47,716 nt of DNA from contig JALCCG010000170.1 of assembly GCA_023212695.1 (NCBI GenBank), forward strand, positions 1 through 47,716, written 5' to 3'. Positions 16,684 through 25,695 of the stretch are shown here, piece by piece. The notes beneath the pieces are model-generated. The model did not search any database, was not told where the DNA came from, and saw only the letters and a program-made list of their open reading frames with translations. A program made the position numbers and the translations under genes. This DNA is from Sporisorium sorghi. Lineage: Eukaryota; Basidiomycota; Ustilaginomycetes; Ustilaginales; Ustilaginaceae. Each line of letters begins with the position of its first letter. Position 1 is the first letter of the stretch.

Positions 16684-18696
16684 ATGTCGAGCCTTGCGGT
16701 CGGACCATCCGCTGCGGACGCAGAAGACGAGACGCTTTCCGTCAGCGCTGTCACCGACGTCGAGGTTGACAGCACAGGTGCAGGTTCTCCACCCGCGTCC
16801 ACTTTCGACACCGCTTGGCCTCACGATGCGCCCATCGTCACTCAGAATGCAGCAACAGCTCTACCGGCAGCTGCAGGCTCCGGCGCCACTCCCACCGACT
16901 CCACGGTGTCAAACACACAGCCTCACCAAGCGCCTGCCTCGCTAGAAGCAGCCCTCGGACAAGTGTTAGTCATCAGCGGCGGTAGCGGCTACAACGACCT
17001 CGTCGGCGCCACACCAGGCGCAACTTACGTGATGCCCATCTCTGACAACGGCGGCTCGTCATCCGAGATCATCCGCGTGCTCGGTGGACCCTCGATCGGC
17101 GACCTGCGCTCGCGTCTCAACCGGCTCATCCCCACACCCTCACGGCACGACCCCAGTGCAGCTGCAGCACCACCACCGTCGAACGAAGCCATCCACAACT
17201 TGCTCTCATACCGCCTGCCCTCCCTCGCACCCTCGCGCGAGATCAAGCAGGAGTGGATGGACATCCTCGAAGGGCGTCATCGGCTGTGGCGCGGTATCGA
17301 GCCGGAACGCAAGGAGGTCATTCGTGGGTTTCTCGTCCAGTTTGAGAGCGAGGTGCTAAGGCGTGCACATCGGCACTTCAATTTTAGAGGAGGGTCGATT
17401 GGCAACTTCTTCCTTGCGGCGGCGCAGAAGTTTTTCAGGTCGATTCAGAGCGCCATCTTTCTGTTCTCGGCTACGACGCAGATCAGCACCTCGTCGCTGG
17501 CGAGCAAGGTGTTGCCGGTGATCAACACGAATCATACGGCGACGATTGCGGCTGAGCTGGAGGATGGAGAGATCATCGTCGGGCAGTGCGAGATCTCGCA
17601 TCCTGCGCCGAAGCCGATCAAGGCTGGAAGTGGGGGAAGAAAAGGTGAGACAGCGGCTCAGCCCACCCAACAACAAGATCCAGGGCTGTTGTCGGCGGCA
17701 GATTCGATGCAAGGCCTGGGGCTGGCTGAAGGAGGACCCTCAACGCCCGGCTTTGGTCCGCCTGCGCACTACCACATCGACGAGCCGTTCGCAACGTCGA
17801 ATTTCACATCGACGGGCGTCTCTTCTTCGGCCGCCACGCCAGCCCGAGGTGCAGCAGCAGCAGCGGGTCCGAGTCCGTTGTTCGCTCAACTGGTCGAAGA
17901 GCGCGCGGCTGCATATGCTGCACAGGCGAGAAAGGGGCTCACTACGGTCGGGAATCAGAAGGACGGCTTGGACCCAGAAGACGACGATCAGGACTCGCAG
18001 GATGGCGTCGACACAGCCGACTCGCCGCGTTCCGGCAGTGCGGCCGAAGACGAGCATGCCCTCAACCAAAGCTCTTCCGTCCCACCTCGCCGCTCCAAAT
18101 CATCCACACGAAAAGAAAACACGGGCAACATCATCTTCTCCAAAACCGAATCCTCATCCTCCCCCGCCCTCGCCTCCCCCATCCGCCGCATCCTCTACGT
18201 CAACGCGTACCGCAACGAGATCTACCCGGCACCCAACCCGTCGTTCGTCACCGCGCTCAGCCGCAGTACGACGCTCATCTACTCGTGCGGCTCGCTCTGG
18301 ACCAGCATCGCCCCCTGCCTGTGTTTGCGCAGCATCGCCACTGCCATCGCGACCTCGCCGGGGCTGCGGTACAAAGTGCTGCTGCTCAACAGCGTGCTGG
18401 ACCGCGAGACAGGTGGCATGGATGCGGTCGGGTTTGTCGAGGCGATCTGTGCGAGTTTGAACCAGGGCGATGTTCCGGGTGGCGAGGGGTCGGTGTGGGC
18501 GCCAGGGAGGCTGGTTTCGCATCTGGTGTACTTTGTGGATGGGCAGGTGAAGGTCGATGTGGAGAAGTTGGAGGGGATGGGTGTGAGGTGTGTGGTGGCC
18601 GAGTCGCGGTTGAGGAGCAAGAGCGGTACGCCCAAGTTTGACGAGCAGAGTGTCAGGGAGGCGCTGCGCACCATCACGGCTGAGGCAGCGTCGTAG
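16684..18696 (+). CDS. CofD/YvcK (UPF0052)-like protein, YNL011C type
   Basis: The 670-residue protein from the ATG at 16684 has a low-complexity N-terminus (1-90) and then the CofD-like fold: VLVISGGSGYNDLV (about 94-107), PISDNGGSSSEIIRVLGGPSIGDLRSRL (118-145, loops that bind nucleotide or phosphate in CofD and YvcK), FNFRGGSIGNFFLAAAQKFF, INTNHTATIAAELEDG, and after a 150-residue Ser/Gln-rich insertion the C-terminal part IRRILYVNAYRNEIYPAPNP, TTLIYSCGSLWTSIAPCL. Fungal members such as yeast YNL011C have no established reaction; 2-phospholactate transferase activity should not be assumed. The frame continues upstream to an ATG at 16549; the later start is preferred because the CofD neighbour regions upstream look like leader. 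Confidence 0.82.
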   Translation: MSSLAVGPSAADAEDETLSVSAVTDVEVDSTGAGSPPASTFDTAWPHDAPIVTQNAATALPAAAGSGATPTDSTVSNTQPHQAPASLEAALGQVLVISGGSGYNDLVGATPGATYVMPISDNGGSSSEIIRVLGGPSIGDLRSRLNRLIPTPSRHDPSAAAAPPPSNEAIHNLLSYRLPSLAPSREIKQEWMDILEGRHRLWRGIEPERKEVIRGFLVQFESEVLRRAHRHFNFRGGSIGNFFLAAAQKFFRSIQSAIFLFSATTQISTSSLASKVLPVINTNHTATIAAELEDGEIIVGQCEISHPAPKPIKAGSGGRKGETAAQPTQQQDPGLLSAADSMQGLGLAEGGPSTPGFGPPAHYHIDEPFATSNFTSTGVSSSAATPARGAAAAAGPSPLFAQLVEERAAAYAAQARKGLTTVGNQKDGLDPEDDDQDSQDGVDTADSPRSGSAAEDEHALNQSSSVPPRRSKSSTRKENTGNIIFSKTESSSSPALASPIRRILYVNAYRNEIYPAPNPSFVTALSRSTTLIYSCGSLWTSIAPCLCLRSIATAIATSPGLRYKVLLLNSVLDRETGGMDAVGFVEAICASLNQGDVPGGEGSVWAPGRLVSHLVYFVDGQVKVDVEKLEGMGVRCVVAESRLRSKSGTPKFDEQSVREALRTITAEAAS

Positions 18697-18754
18697 CAGT
18701 AACAATGCAATTGTATTTGTAGCAACATCTATTGGGGAACTCGAAACGCAGGCT

Positions 18755-19954
18755 TTACTCCTTGTCCATCGTCGCGAGGTAATGCGTGTCCGCGCACTCC
18801 CTGATGCGCTTCGCCGCCTGCTCGGCGGTCAAATCGCGCTGCGGTTCGGCCATCATCTCGAACCCAACCAAGAACTTGCGCACCGACGCCGATCTCAACA
18901 GCGGCGGATAGAAGTGCACGTGGAACTGGGCGTATTCGTCCTCCTCGCCCTGGACCGTTGGAGTCGGCTGCTGGTGCACGCCCATGCTGTAGGGGAAGGA
19001 GCACTTGAACAAGTTATCGAGCTTGCACGTCGTCTGTGCGAGGATCTCTGCGAGCGAAGCGACTTCGGCGGGGGACATTTCGACGATGTGGCGGATCTGA
19101 CGCTGCGAGGGGAGGAGGAGCACCTCGAACGGCCACACTGCCCAGTATGGCACGATGGCGACAAAGTGCTCGTTGCTGCAAACCACACGAGGCTGTCCCG
19201 GCGTCGTCAGTTCCAATTTCGCGAGTGTGAGCAGCATTGACGGTCTTCCTTCCCCGTCAAGCACGCCCAGATTCACCTGCGGGTCCGCGTTGGCCGGATC
19301 GTGCGCCCACTCCTTCAGCGACGCAAGCTCCTTCGCAGGCTCTTCGGGCACGTAGTCGAGCGACCACACCTGGCCATGAGGGTGCGGGTTGGAGCAGCCC
19401 ATCGCCGCGCCCTTGTTCTCGAAGATCTGGATGTACTTCACGAACGGATTCTCCACAGGAATGCGTTGGTAGATCTGCTGCCACGCCTGGACGATGGGCA
19501 CAATGTGCTGTCCGGGCGTGAACGGCGGCGTGCTCAGCTGCGCCAGCGTCAAGTTGTGTTGCGGGTTGAAGCAGATCACGTAGCACCGACCACGCGCGGG
19601 CTGCGACTGCAGCAGCGGATGCTGCCCCCGCTCCGGCGATACGGCCTGCGGGATGAGCGCCGCGTAGTCGTTTTCGAAGAAGAACGTGGACGTGTAGTCG
19701 TCGTTCTTGGCACCCGTGGCGCGCGTGTTGCGCGGACACAGGTAGCACTTCTCGTCGTAGGCGGGGAGTGAGGTGCCTTGCGGTGGCTCTTCTTGCCCCT
19801 GCCACGGCCGCTTGGTGCGGTGCGGCGAGCACAGCACCCAGCTGCGCGTGAGTGGGTTGTAGCGACGGTGAGGGTGCTCGGACGGGTCGAATTCGACTAG
19901 CTGTTCGTGCGCGTTGTCGGCGTGACCACTGCCGTCTTTTGGGATGTCGGCCAT
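18755..19954 (-). CDS. GAL7: Galactose-1-phosphate uridylyltransferase
   Basis: This 399-residue single-exon enzyme converts galactose-1-phosphate and UDP-glucose to glucose-1-phosphate and UDP-galactose (Leloir pathway, cytosol). Visible are RRYNPLTRSWVLCSPHR (30-46), the metal-site pair CYLC (70-73), CFNPQHNLTLAQL, the active-site GCSNPHPHGQVW with the HPH triad at 191-193 (the second His is the nucleophile), and FHVHFYPPLLR near 344-354. Length is normal for the family. It is convergent with the CofD-like gene, stop to stop about 58 nt. No GAL1 or GAL10 relative lies in the window, so the Leloir genes are not clustered here. Confidence 0.95.
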   Translation of the reverse strand: MADIPKDGSGHADNAHEQLVEFDPSEHPHRRYNPLTRSWVLCSPHRTKRPWQGQEEPPQGTSLPAYDEKCYLCPRNTRATGAKNDDYTSTFFFENDYAALIPQAVSPERGQHPLLQSQPARGRCYVICFNPQHNLTLAQLSTPPFTPGQHIVPIVQAWQQIYQRIPVENPFVKYIQIFENKGAAMGCSNPHPHGQVWSLDYVPEEPAKELASLKEWAHDPANADPQVNLGVLDGEGRPSMLLTLAKLELTTPGQPRVVCSNEHFVAIVPYWAVWPFEVLLLPSQRQIRHIVEMSPAEVASLAEILAQTTCKLDNLFKCSFPYSMGVHQQPTPTVQGEEDEYAQFHVHFYPPLLRSASVRKFLVGFEMMAEPQRDLTAEQAAKRIRECADTHYLATMDKE

Positions 19955-20557
19955 TGTCGGGCAAGTGTCGTGTGCAGAGGTGATTCGATGTGATTCCGAA
20001 GAGTAGTGTTGGTCGCTAGCTGCCGAGAGGAGCTAGAATGATGCAGGGAACCTCCTGACCGACTGTGATGATGGTAGGAACGAACGGAAGAGCCTCGTAC
20101 GCTGGCAGGTTGCTCTTGTTGATGGTGGTGTTCATCAAAGGCTTGGAAAGAAAGTCTTCGAAACGTGTCATTCGCTGAAATCGCCGCTCGAGCCTCGGTT
20201 TTTTCCTTCACCCACCCGAAAGAGCAGCGGTCGAATGACGTCCCTTTGCTTCAGAGGGAGAGGGACCCTTGAAGAAAAATCCCAAGTCGCCGACCAACAA
20301 CACACACCGGCGAACATGGCGATCAAGCCCTCATGCTCAACGTTGACCGCAAGCTGCGAGTCCCGCGTGAATTCGACTTCAATGCTCAGGAACGGTGTTC
20401 GATACCAGCCTTGCTTCTTAGACGCCTGGAGATGCTATCTGCAAAAAAACAAAGTGTAGCTATAGCTAGATGCGAAGTGACCGACCAACCCTTGCTTGAT
20501 TCGGCTCGTTCTCAACCCGCCAAACCCGACCCTCTTCACGACTCTGCACCACCCCAC
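19955..20557. other. GAL7 upstream region, no gene seen
   Basis: This 600-nt stretch between two minus-strand genes should hold the GAL7 promoter. It contains a CCG-N15-CGG element with perfect 6-base arms at 20287-20313. Short open frames show no domain. Confidence 0.5.
20287..20313. promoter_or_regulatory. Inverted TCGCCG-N15-CGGCGA site upstream of GAL7
   Basis: The 6-base arms at 20287-20292 and 20308-20313 are exact inverted copies containing CCG and CGG, the half-sites used by Zn2Cys6 factors. It is about 335 nt upstream of the GAL7 ATG. A role in regulation is speculative; the spacing and the everted orientation differ from the Gal4 site CGG-N11-CCG. Confidence 0.3.
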
Positions 20558-21369
20558 TCACTCAACCTTCCCGCCCTCCTTCCCCGCCTGTTCTGTCGGC
20601 GTCAACAGCGCAACAATGCGCAGCATCATATCGAACGTAAGCAGCGTGGGGATCAGGCAGAACGGCACATAGTTTCTGTTTTGCGACATTCTCAACCTCT
20701 GTCAGCTACGCTCCTCCTATGTTTGGCGCTGCGAAAGGGAGAGGGGCACTTACTGAAGCAGACCGCCGATCTGAGCCGATGAAAGGGTGCGTCCGTCCGA
20801 GCCGAAGAGGACGCTGCAGATGCATTGCAGGGTTGAGGAGGCGGCTGTTTGGCGCGTAAAAGAGAGATCAGCTGAGAGTGCTCGGTGTAGAGGTCTAGGA
20901 GTGTACAGTCACTTACCCAGCGTTCCGTAGCACACCATGAGCGGGTACGTGCGTTTCTCGTCTGCATCCACACCATTTCCGAATCAGCTTCACTCTCTCT
21001 CCATCGTTCAACGAGAAAACGAAACTCACCATTCAACAACCCCCAAATAGCAACGCCAAAACAAGGGATCTGAAACAGCGTCTCGCTCGCCAGCAGCACT
21101 CGGAACCACACGTGCTCCGCCGACCTCGCCTCTGCCGCCAACAGGAACGGATCCTTCGAGGTCGTCAGGTAGTCCTGCAGCACCTTGCGCAGCGGCTCGG
21201 GGAACAGCCGCTGCGAGTACGGCAGGTAGGTCAGCTGCGCGTCGATCGCCACAGACGCTAGGAGGTGGATGCCAAAGTACGCCAGGTAGAGCACGTCGAG
21301 GGGTCGCTCGGTCAGTGTGTGAGGTCGCGTGGTTGTGATAGTGGCTGCGGAGCGTGTGGTTGACGACAT
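20558..21369 (-). CDS. EXPERA-domain membrane protein (TMEM97/sigma-2 receptor-like)
   Basis: Four exons (21030-21369, 20917-20961, 20754-20844, 20558-20696) with introns of 68, 72 and 57 nt encode 204 residues. The first helix region reads RPLDVLYLAYFGIHLLASVAIDAQ, followed by a loop (LTTSKDPFLLAAEARS), HVWFRVLLASETLFQIPCFGVAIWGLLN, then TYPLMVCYGTLAASSTLQCICSVLF, and a last helix in FCLIPTLLTFDMMLRIVALL with a charged tail ending KEGGKVE. Four helices and this layout match the EXPERA family (TMEM97, EBP), ER proteins linked to sterol handling. The last acceptor must be the second AG of CAGAG; use of the first would put a stop two codons later. The splice joins restore a full-length family member. 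Confidence 0.82.
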
Positions 21370-21600
21370 GGCGGAGATCAATGTGGTTGGGGTAGAGGGT
21401 GGAAGACGGTAAGAGAGGGTGGCTCGATCGCAGGTGGGGCAAATCTTCGCTGGTCCAAAATTTAGAGCTCGACCCGACTCCCGATTCTCACCATTCCCAA
21501 CACCTTCCACACCAAGCTCTCGGCACAAAGAATCAAGCAGTCACACTTAGATACCACTAGATCGAGCTGAGAATGACATATACGAGCATCTACAGCACAC

Positions 21601-23835
21601 CTACAGCTGGGCCGGTGTATGCCGACCATTCGCCATCGCGCCCGAATCAATCTGCGTGTCCAGAAACGCATTCAGATCGAACGGGCTCCCCACCGCTGCC
21701 GCCGTCGTGGTCGTCCTCGGCACAAACGACGCGGCATGCGAGCTCGCAGAAGCGCCCAGCGTGCCGGCGTTGACGATCGGCAAGCCGTGCAGAAAGTCGT
21801 TCATCGTTCCGCCGTTGAACGTAGCCATCTGATCAGCACCGGGCGGGCTCCAGGACGCGGTGCTGCCCATGCTCGCTAACGACCCCGCCGCACCGCCGTT
21901 CCAAGGCAGCTCTGTCACATCCGCCACAAACGCGCCTGCCTCTGTCGCGCTTGGTGCTTCAAACGCAGCCGCGGGCTCGAACACGCTCGAGAAGCGCGCG
22001 CGCTCCTGCCGCAGCCGCGCCTCGTTCGTCGCTCCCAACCCTGGGATCATCTCGAACTCGCTATACAGCCCAGACAGCAACTTGCGCAGCCGCGCCGCCT
22101 CCGCCTGCGTATCCGGATGACACTGGTACGTGCTAAACGCATACACCATCCTGCCCGCTTTGCTAAGCAGATCTGCAGTCAGCTCGTGCAGCCCCGCCTT
22201 GTACGTCTGTCGCGCCATCTCGAGCGCGTAGTACGCGCCGCGCTTGATCGAGCTGCGGAACGCGATTGAGCTGTAGTCTAGCAAGTTGACCGAGGAGAAC
22301 GATGGCGGCACCGAAAAGGACGCCAGCTGCGGGGCGATGTCGGACATGCGGTCGAACGCGGTCAGCAGCAGCGAGTCGATGCGCTGGCGTGCGCGCAGGT
22401 ACGGGCTGCCCTCCAGCCGCGAGCCCTGCGCTGGACGCTGTAAGCCGTGCGCCCGGATCATGCCGTGGATGCACTGGTACTGACTCCACAGCAGCAGAAA
22501 CAGGAATGCCTTGCGCACCAGGATCGAGATGATGTCCTCACTACCGCTGTCGTACGGGATGAGCTCTCGCAACGACGACCCGTTGGTCTCGGATCCCGAA
22601 GCATTCCAGCGCAGTGTTTCAGGCATCTGCCGGTCGAATCGTTCCAGCTGCTCGAGCACGTCGAGCACTGCCGAGGGTGAGATGCCCAGACGCCGCGACT
22701 TGGCGGCGCAGATGGCGAGATTGTTGGTCCGCAGCACCGACGCCATGACCGACAGCTGCCACGCCCATTGGCTGCCGATGGGACCCCCGAGGTCGGCCAT
22801 CATGGCATCCGGATCGATGTCTTCCTGCAGCAGCTGATGGCGGTCAAACAAGTCGAAGCTGCGGATAATGTCGTTCGTCGCAGCGACGGCGAGCACGAGC
22901 GGCATACGTTCGTCATTGACTTCGTCCACAGGGCCTCGTTCCGGGATGCGGTGTTTGAGCCTCTGCGCCTTGACAATGGGATCCTCCTTGGAGCGGTTGA
23001 AGCCGTGGTATATGAGGAGGCGAATCATCTTGGTGTGACTCATCGGATGGACGTAGCCCGCATCCAGACTGGACGTGGTGGCCTCCTCGACGCTCTTGTT
23101 GCGAGCGGGCACATCGAACGTCAGCAGGATGGCTTCCAACACATCCAGAGCTACGGTAATCTGCTTGGTGCATGCCTGCGAGACGAGCTTCTCGAGACGT
23201 TTGTAGATGCGCGCCTGAAGGTCGAAGCGGTTTGAAGCATAACCCAGCTGCACCACACCGACACAGGCTACCGCGAGGATGATAATGTCGGCCGGGGGAA
23301 AGAGGTCGTACGCTGCCGAAGAAGCTGCCACGCCGTCGATATTGTTGAGATAGCGGCGATACCTCGGATGAAAGTGACGCGGATGCACCGTAGGATTGCA
23401 CCAGTACGTTGTGCGGAAGTGGGAGGAGACGGCGTCTTCTAAGATGGAGCGAGTGAGGCCCTTGACGTTGAGCACATCTGGCTCTGTTGCCGGACCAGGC
23501 GTGATAAAGGAGTCGTCCGGCTGCGAGTTGGAGTCGCCGTTCGAGTCCAAGCCGACTGCATTGGTGGGATTGTCATCCGCTGCGTCCGACTTTTTGCGCT
23601 TCTTTCTGGGCGCGTTGGCTGCTGCTGAGGATGCCGCATCAGCGCTCTGTTGGGTATCGTTGTCGGATGTGTCGGCGTTGGGACGCGTGTCGTCGGTGAT
23701 GATGCAGTCGAATCCTCGAGCAACGCAGAAGGAACAGATCGAGATGCCTTCAGCGTTGCGTACGTCCTTGTCGCACTTGACCTTTTTGCGACGGCAAGGG
23801 TCGCACGAGGCTCGGGGTGTTCCGCGTTTGCCCAT
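21601..23835 (-). CDS. Zn2Cys6 binuclear-cluster transcription factor
   Basis: This 744-residue single-exon regulator has its DNA-binding cluster at the N-terminus: C11-X2-C14-X6-C21-X12-C34-X2-C37-X6-C44 with the basic stretch RRKKVK between the second and third cysteines. A likely nuclear signal (PRKKRKKSD) follows near residue 76. The middle region (about 130-560) has the mainly helical character of the fungal-specific transcription factor domain (e.g. HPRHFHPRYRRYL, AVACVGVVQLGYASNRFDLQ). The C-terminal 150 residues are Ala/Gly/Ser-rich and may activate transcription. The spacing of 12 between the third and fourth cysteines is longer than in Gal4. Targets are unknown. Confidence 0.9.
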   Translation of the reverse strand: MGKRGTPRASCDPCRRKKVKCDKDVRNAEGISICSFCVARGFDCIITDDTRPNADTSDNDTQQSADAASSAAANAPRKKRKKSDAADDNPTNAVGLDSNGDSNSQPDDSFITPGPATEPDVLNVKGLTRSILEDAVSSHFRTTYWCNPTVHPRHFHPRYRRYLNNIDGVAASSAAYDLFPPADIIILAVACVGVVQLGYASNRFDLQARIYKRLEKLVSQACTKQITVALDVLEAILLTFDVPARNKSVEEATTSSLDAGYVHPMSHTKMIRLLIYHGFNRSKEDPIVKAQRLKHRIPERGPVDEVNDERMPLVLAVAATNDIIRSFDLFDRHQLLQEDIDPDAMMADLGGPIGSQWAWQLSVMASVLRTNNLAICAAKSRRLGISPSAVLDVLEQLERFDRQMPETLRWNASGSETNGSSLRELIPYDSGSEDIISILVRKAFLFLLLWSQYQCIHGMIRAHGLQRPAQGSRLEGSPYLRARQRIDSLLLTAFDRMSDIAPQLASFSVPPSFSSVNLLDYSSIAFRSSIKRGAYYALEMARQTYKAGLHELTADLLSKAGRMVYAFSTYQCHPDTQAEAARLRKLLSGLYSEFEMIPGLGATNEARLRQERARFSSVFEPAAAFEAPSATEAGAFVADVTELPWNGGAAGSLASMGSTASWSPPGADQMATFNGGTMNDFLHGLPIVNAGTLGASASSHAASFVPRTTTTAAAVGSPFDLNAFLDTQIDSGAMANGRHTPAQL

Positions 23836-24617
23836 TGTTGCTGAGATAGATTGCGATGGACTCGAACGTGGAGATGAGGAGAGGAAGATACTCGCTATTT
23901 AAGATTGATCAGCTGTTTAAGCGTTGGCGCTGGACATGGTTGCGTTGCCTGCAGTCACTCGCGGCTGGCCATGCTTCCAGGTGTTGGTGAGCGCGGCGAT
24001 GCTTCGGAGTGATTGAAGAAGGTGCCCTGAGCACAGCCTCGCGCGCGCGAGTCGAGCAGGTCCCAGCCCACGTTTGCGCACAGCTTCGAGATAAAGCTGT
24101 CAATCCGCCGGTCAGCCAGTTATGGTTCGGGGTCGGGAGACGGAAGAGTGAGGTCGGCGTGCAGCACTCGTGCGGAGAGGCGCATGAACTGATCTGCAGT
24201 ATGCAAAGCGTGGTCTTATCGCCCGTGAGAGAGCACGTGCCTATCGGTCAATTGGGCGTGTGCGAGTCGCCGTCCGAGCGTGGGGTTTCAAGGTGAAGAA
24301 AGGATGAGGTGGGGAAGAGAAGAGTAGGGATGGTTGCGACTGTGGAGTCGATGCGCTGCGAGATGCATTCGAAAAATCATGCGCTGCGCAGTCGAGTCGA
24401 GTCCAAATTTAGCCGCCGCTCGCGATACGCACTCGCGCTTCGATTCAAGCTCTAACATTTCAGAAAATTCGTGCATTCCTCCACCTCGCTGCTTCGGCTT
24501 CGGCTTCTTGCGGAGAGCAAACCCGAAGATGGCTGGTGCGAGGTGCATCGACGTTGCTTCTCAACCTCACTCCACCATCGCTGCGCACCATCACCTCCAC
24601 AACTAGCATCAGCAACA
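23836..24617. other. Divergent intergenic region, no gene seen
   Basis: This 780-nt stretch separates the Zn2Cys6 gene (-) and the PTS1 protein gene (+). It contains a 14-nt perfect palindrome CTCGCGCGCGCGAG at 24038-24051. The frame of the downstream gene is open from 24471, but the family-like sequence begins only after the ATG at 24618. I see no other gene. Confidence 0.5.
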
Positions 24618-25657
24618 ATGTCAAAAGGCCGCTCGCTCCCACCAGCGCTCAAGCAGCTGCTGCAGCAAACGACGTTCCCTGCTCGAGCCTCGAAGCTGTC
24701 CGCACCGACGCAGCTTGCACCGGGACGCTCCGCCAACCCATCGCCCACGCCCAAGCTTGCCAGTGTCACGCAGCACTTTCAAACCTTACAAGCTGAAGCC
24801 AAGCAAAAAGGCATCGGGTGGGGCGAGTGGGTATCTATCGCGACGGCGACGCTGTTCACGCTCAACAACCCGGGCAGTCTGCAAGCTCTGCACCGTTTCG
24901 CTGCGGGTTCCAGCAAAGCCGATCTGGAGCACAGAACCAACGTAGCGCTGCTGATGCGCGAGACGGGCCTCAAGTGTATCGGCTTCATCGGTATTCCTAA
25001 AGTGATCAACAATCTGGCTGCGCTACGCAAAGCCGTCGAGCAGGACGCTGAGCTCGTCCAAGCCCTCCCGACGCAACCTCGGCGTCAGATCAAGCCCGAC
25101 CGGCTCGACGCCGTGCACAAAGCGGCCTACAGTCTGTGGGACGACATCTACACGCCGCATTCCGAAAAGCTGCTCAAGATCCTCGGCACGAGCCACCCAG
25201 ACCTGCCCGTGTTCATTGTGGAGAGCGAGTACGGCCCGCTCTTCTCGTCGCCTGCGTCGTTTGCGCTGCCGTCGGATCCGGATTCCGCCAAAGAGGAGCC
25301 GAGCTGGGACGTGAATAGATTGCGGACGTCGCTCGTCGCTATTTCGGCGTTGCGGGCGCAGGGCGGTGTGGGCCCGCAGGTGACGAGCCATGTGTGGGGC
25401 CTGCTCAAAGCGAAGGACTCGATTAGGTCGGACGACGCAAGCAAGCAGGGGCTCGAATGGCTCACGACGGAAGAGGGCGCACTGTGGGTCGTGCGCGCCG
25501 TTGATGGCGTGAGTAGTCCGCGACTGGTATCCTGATCTCTCTGAAAAGTGCCACTGACAATCCTCTTCCATTCTGTACTTTGTACCTCGACCAGATCTGC
25601 GAAGCCGTCGAAGGCGCCGAAGAGTTCGAAGGACAGGCCAAGGAGAGTAAGCTTTGA
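24618..25657 (+). CDS. Probable peroxisomal AhpD/carboxymuconolactone-decarboxylase-like protein with SKL
   Basis: Exons 24618-25508 and 25595-25657 flank an 86-nt intron (GTGAGT...CCAG) and encode 317 residues. The core reads IGWGEWVSIATATLFTLNNPGSLQALHRF, then NVALLMRETGLKCIGFIGIPKVINNLAAL, the helical pattern of the AhpD-like fold; I do not see the usual CxxC pair, so peroxidase activity is doubtful. It resembles small fungal peroxisomal proteins of the yeast YJR111C/Pxp2 kind. The last 20 residues are on their own exon and end in KESKL: SKL is the canonical PTS1 import signal. If the intron is retained the protein ends after VSSPRLVS and lacks the signal. The convergent INP54-like gene ends 38 nt away. 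Confidence 0.8.
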
Positions 25658-25695
25658 ATCAGACACTAGAACATGCATTCTCTCTTAACGACAAT

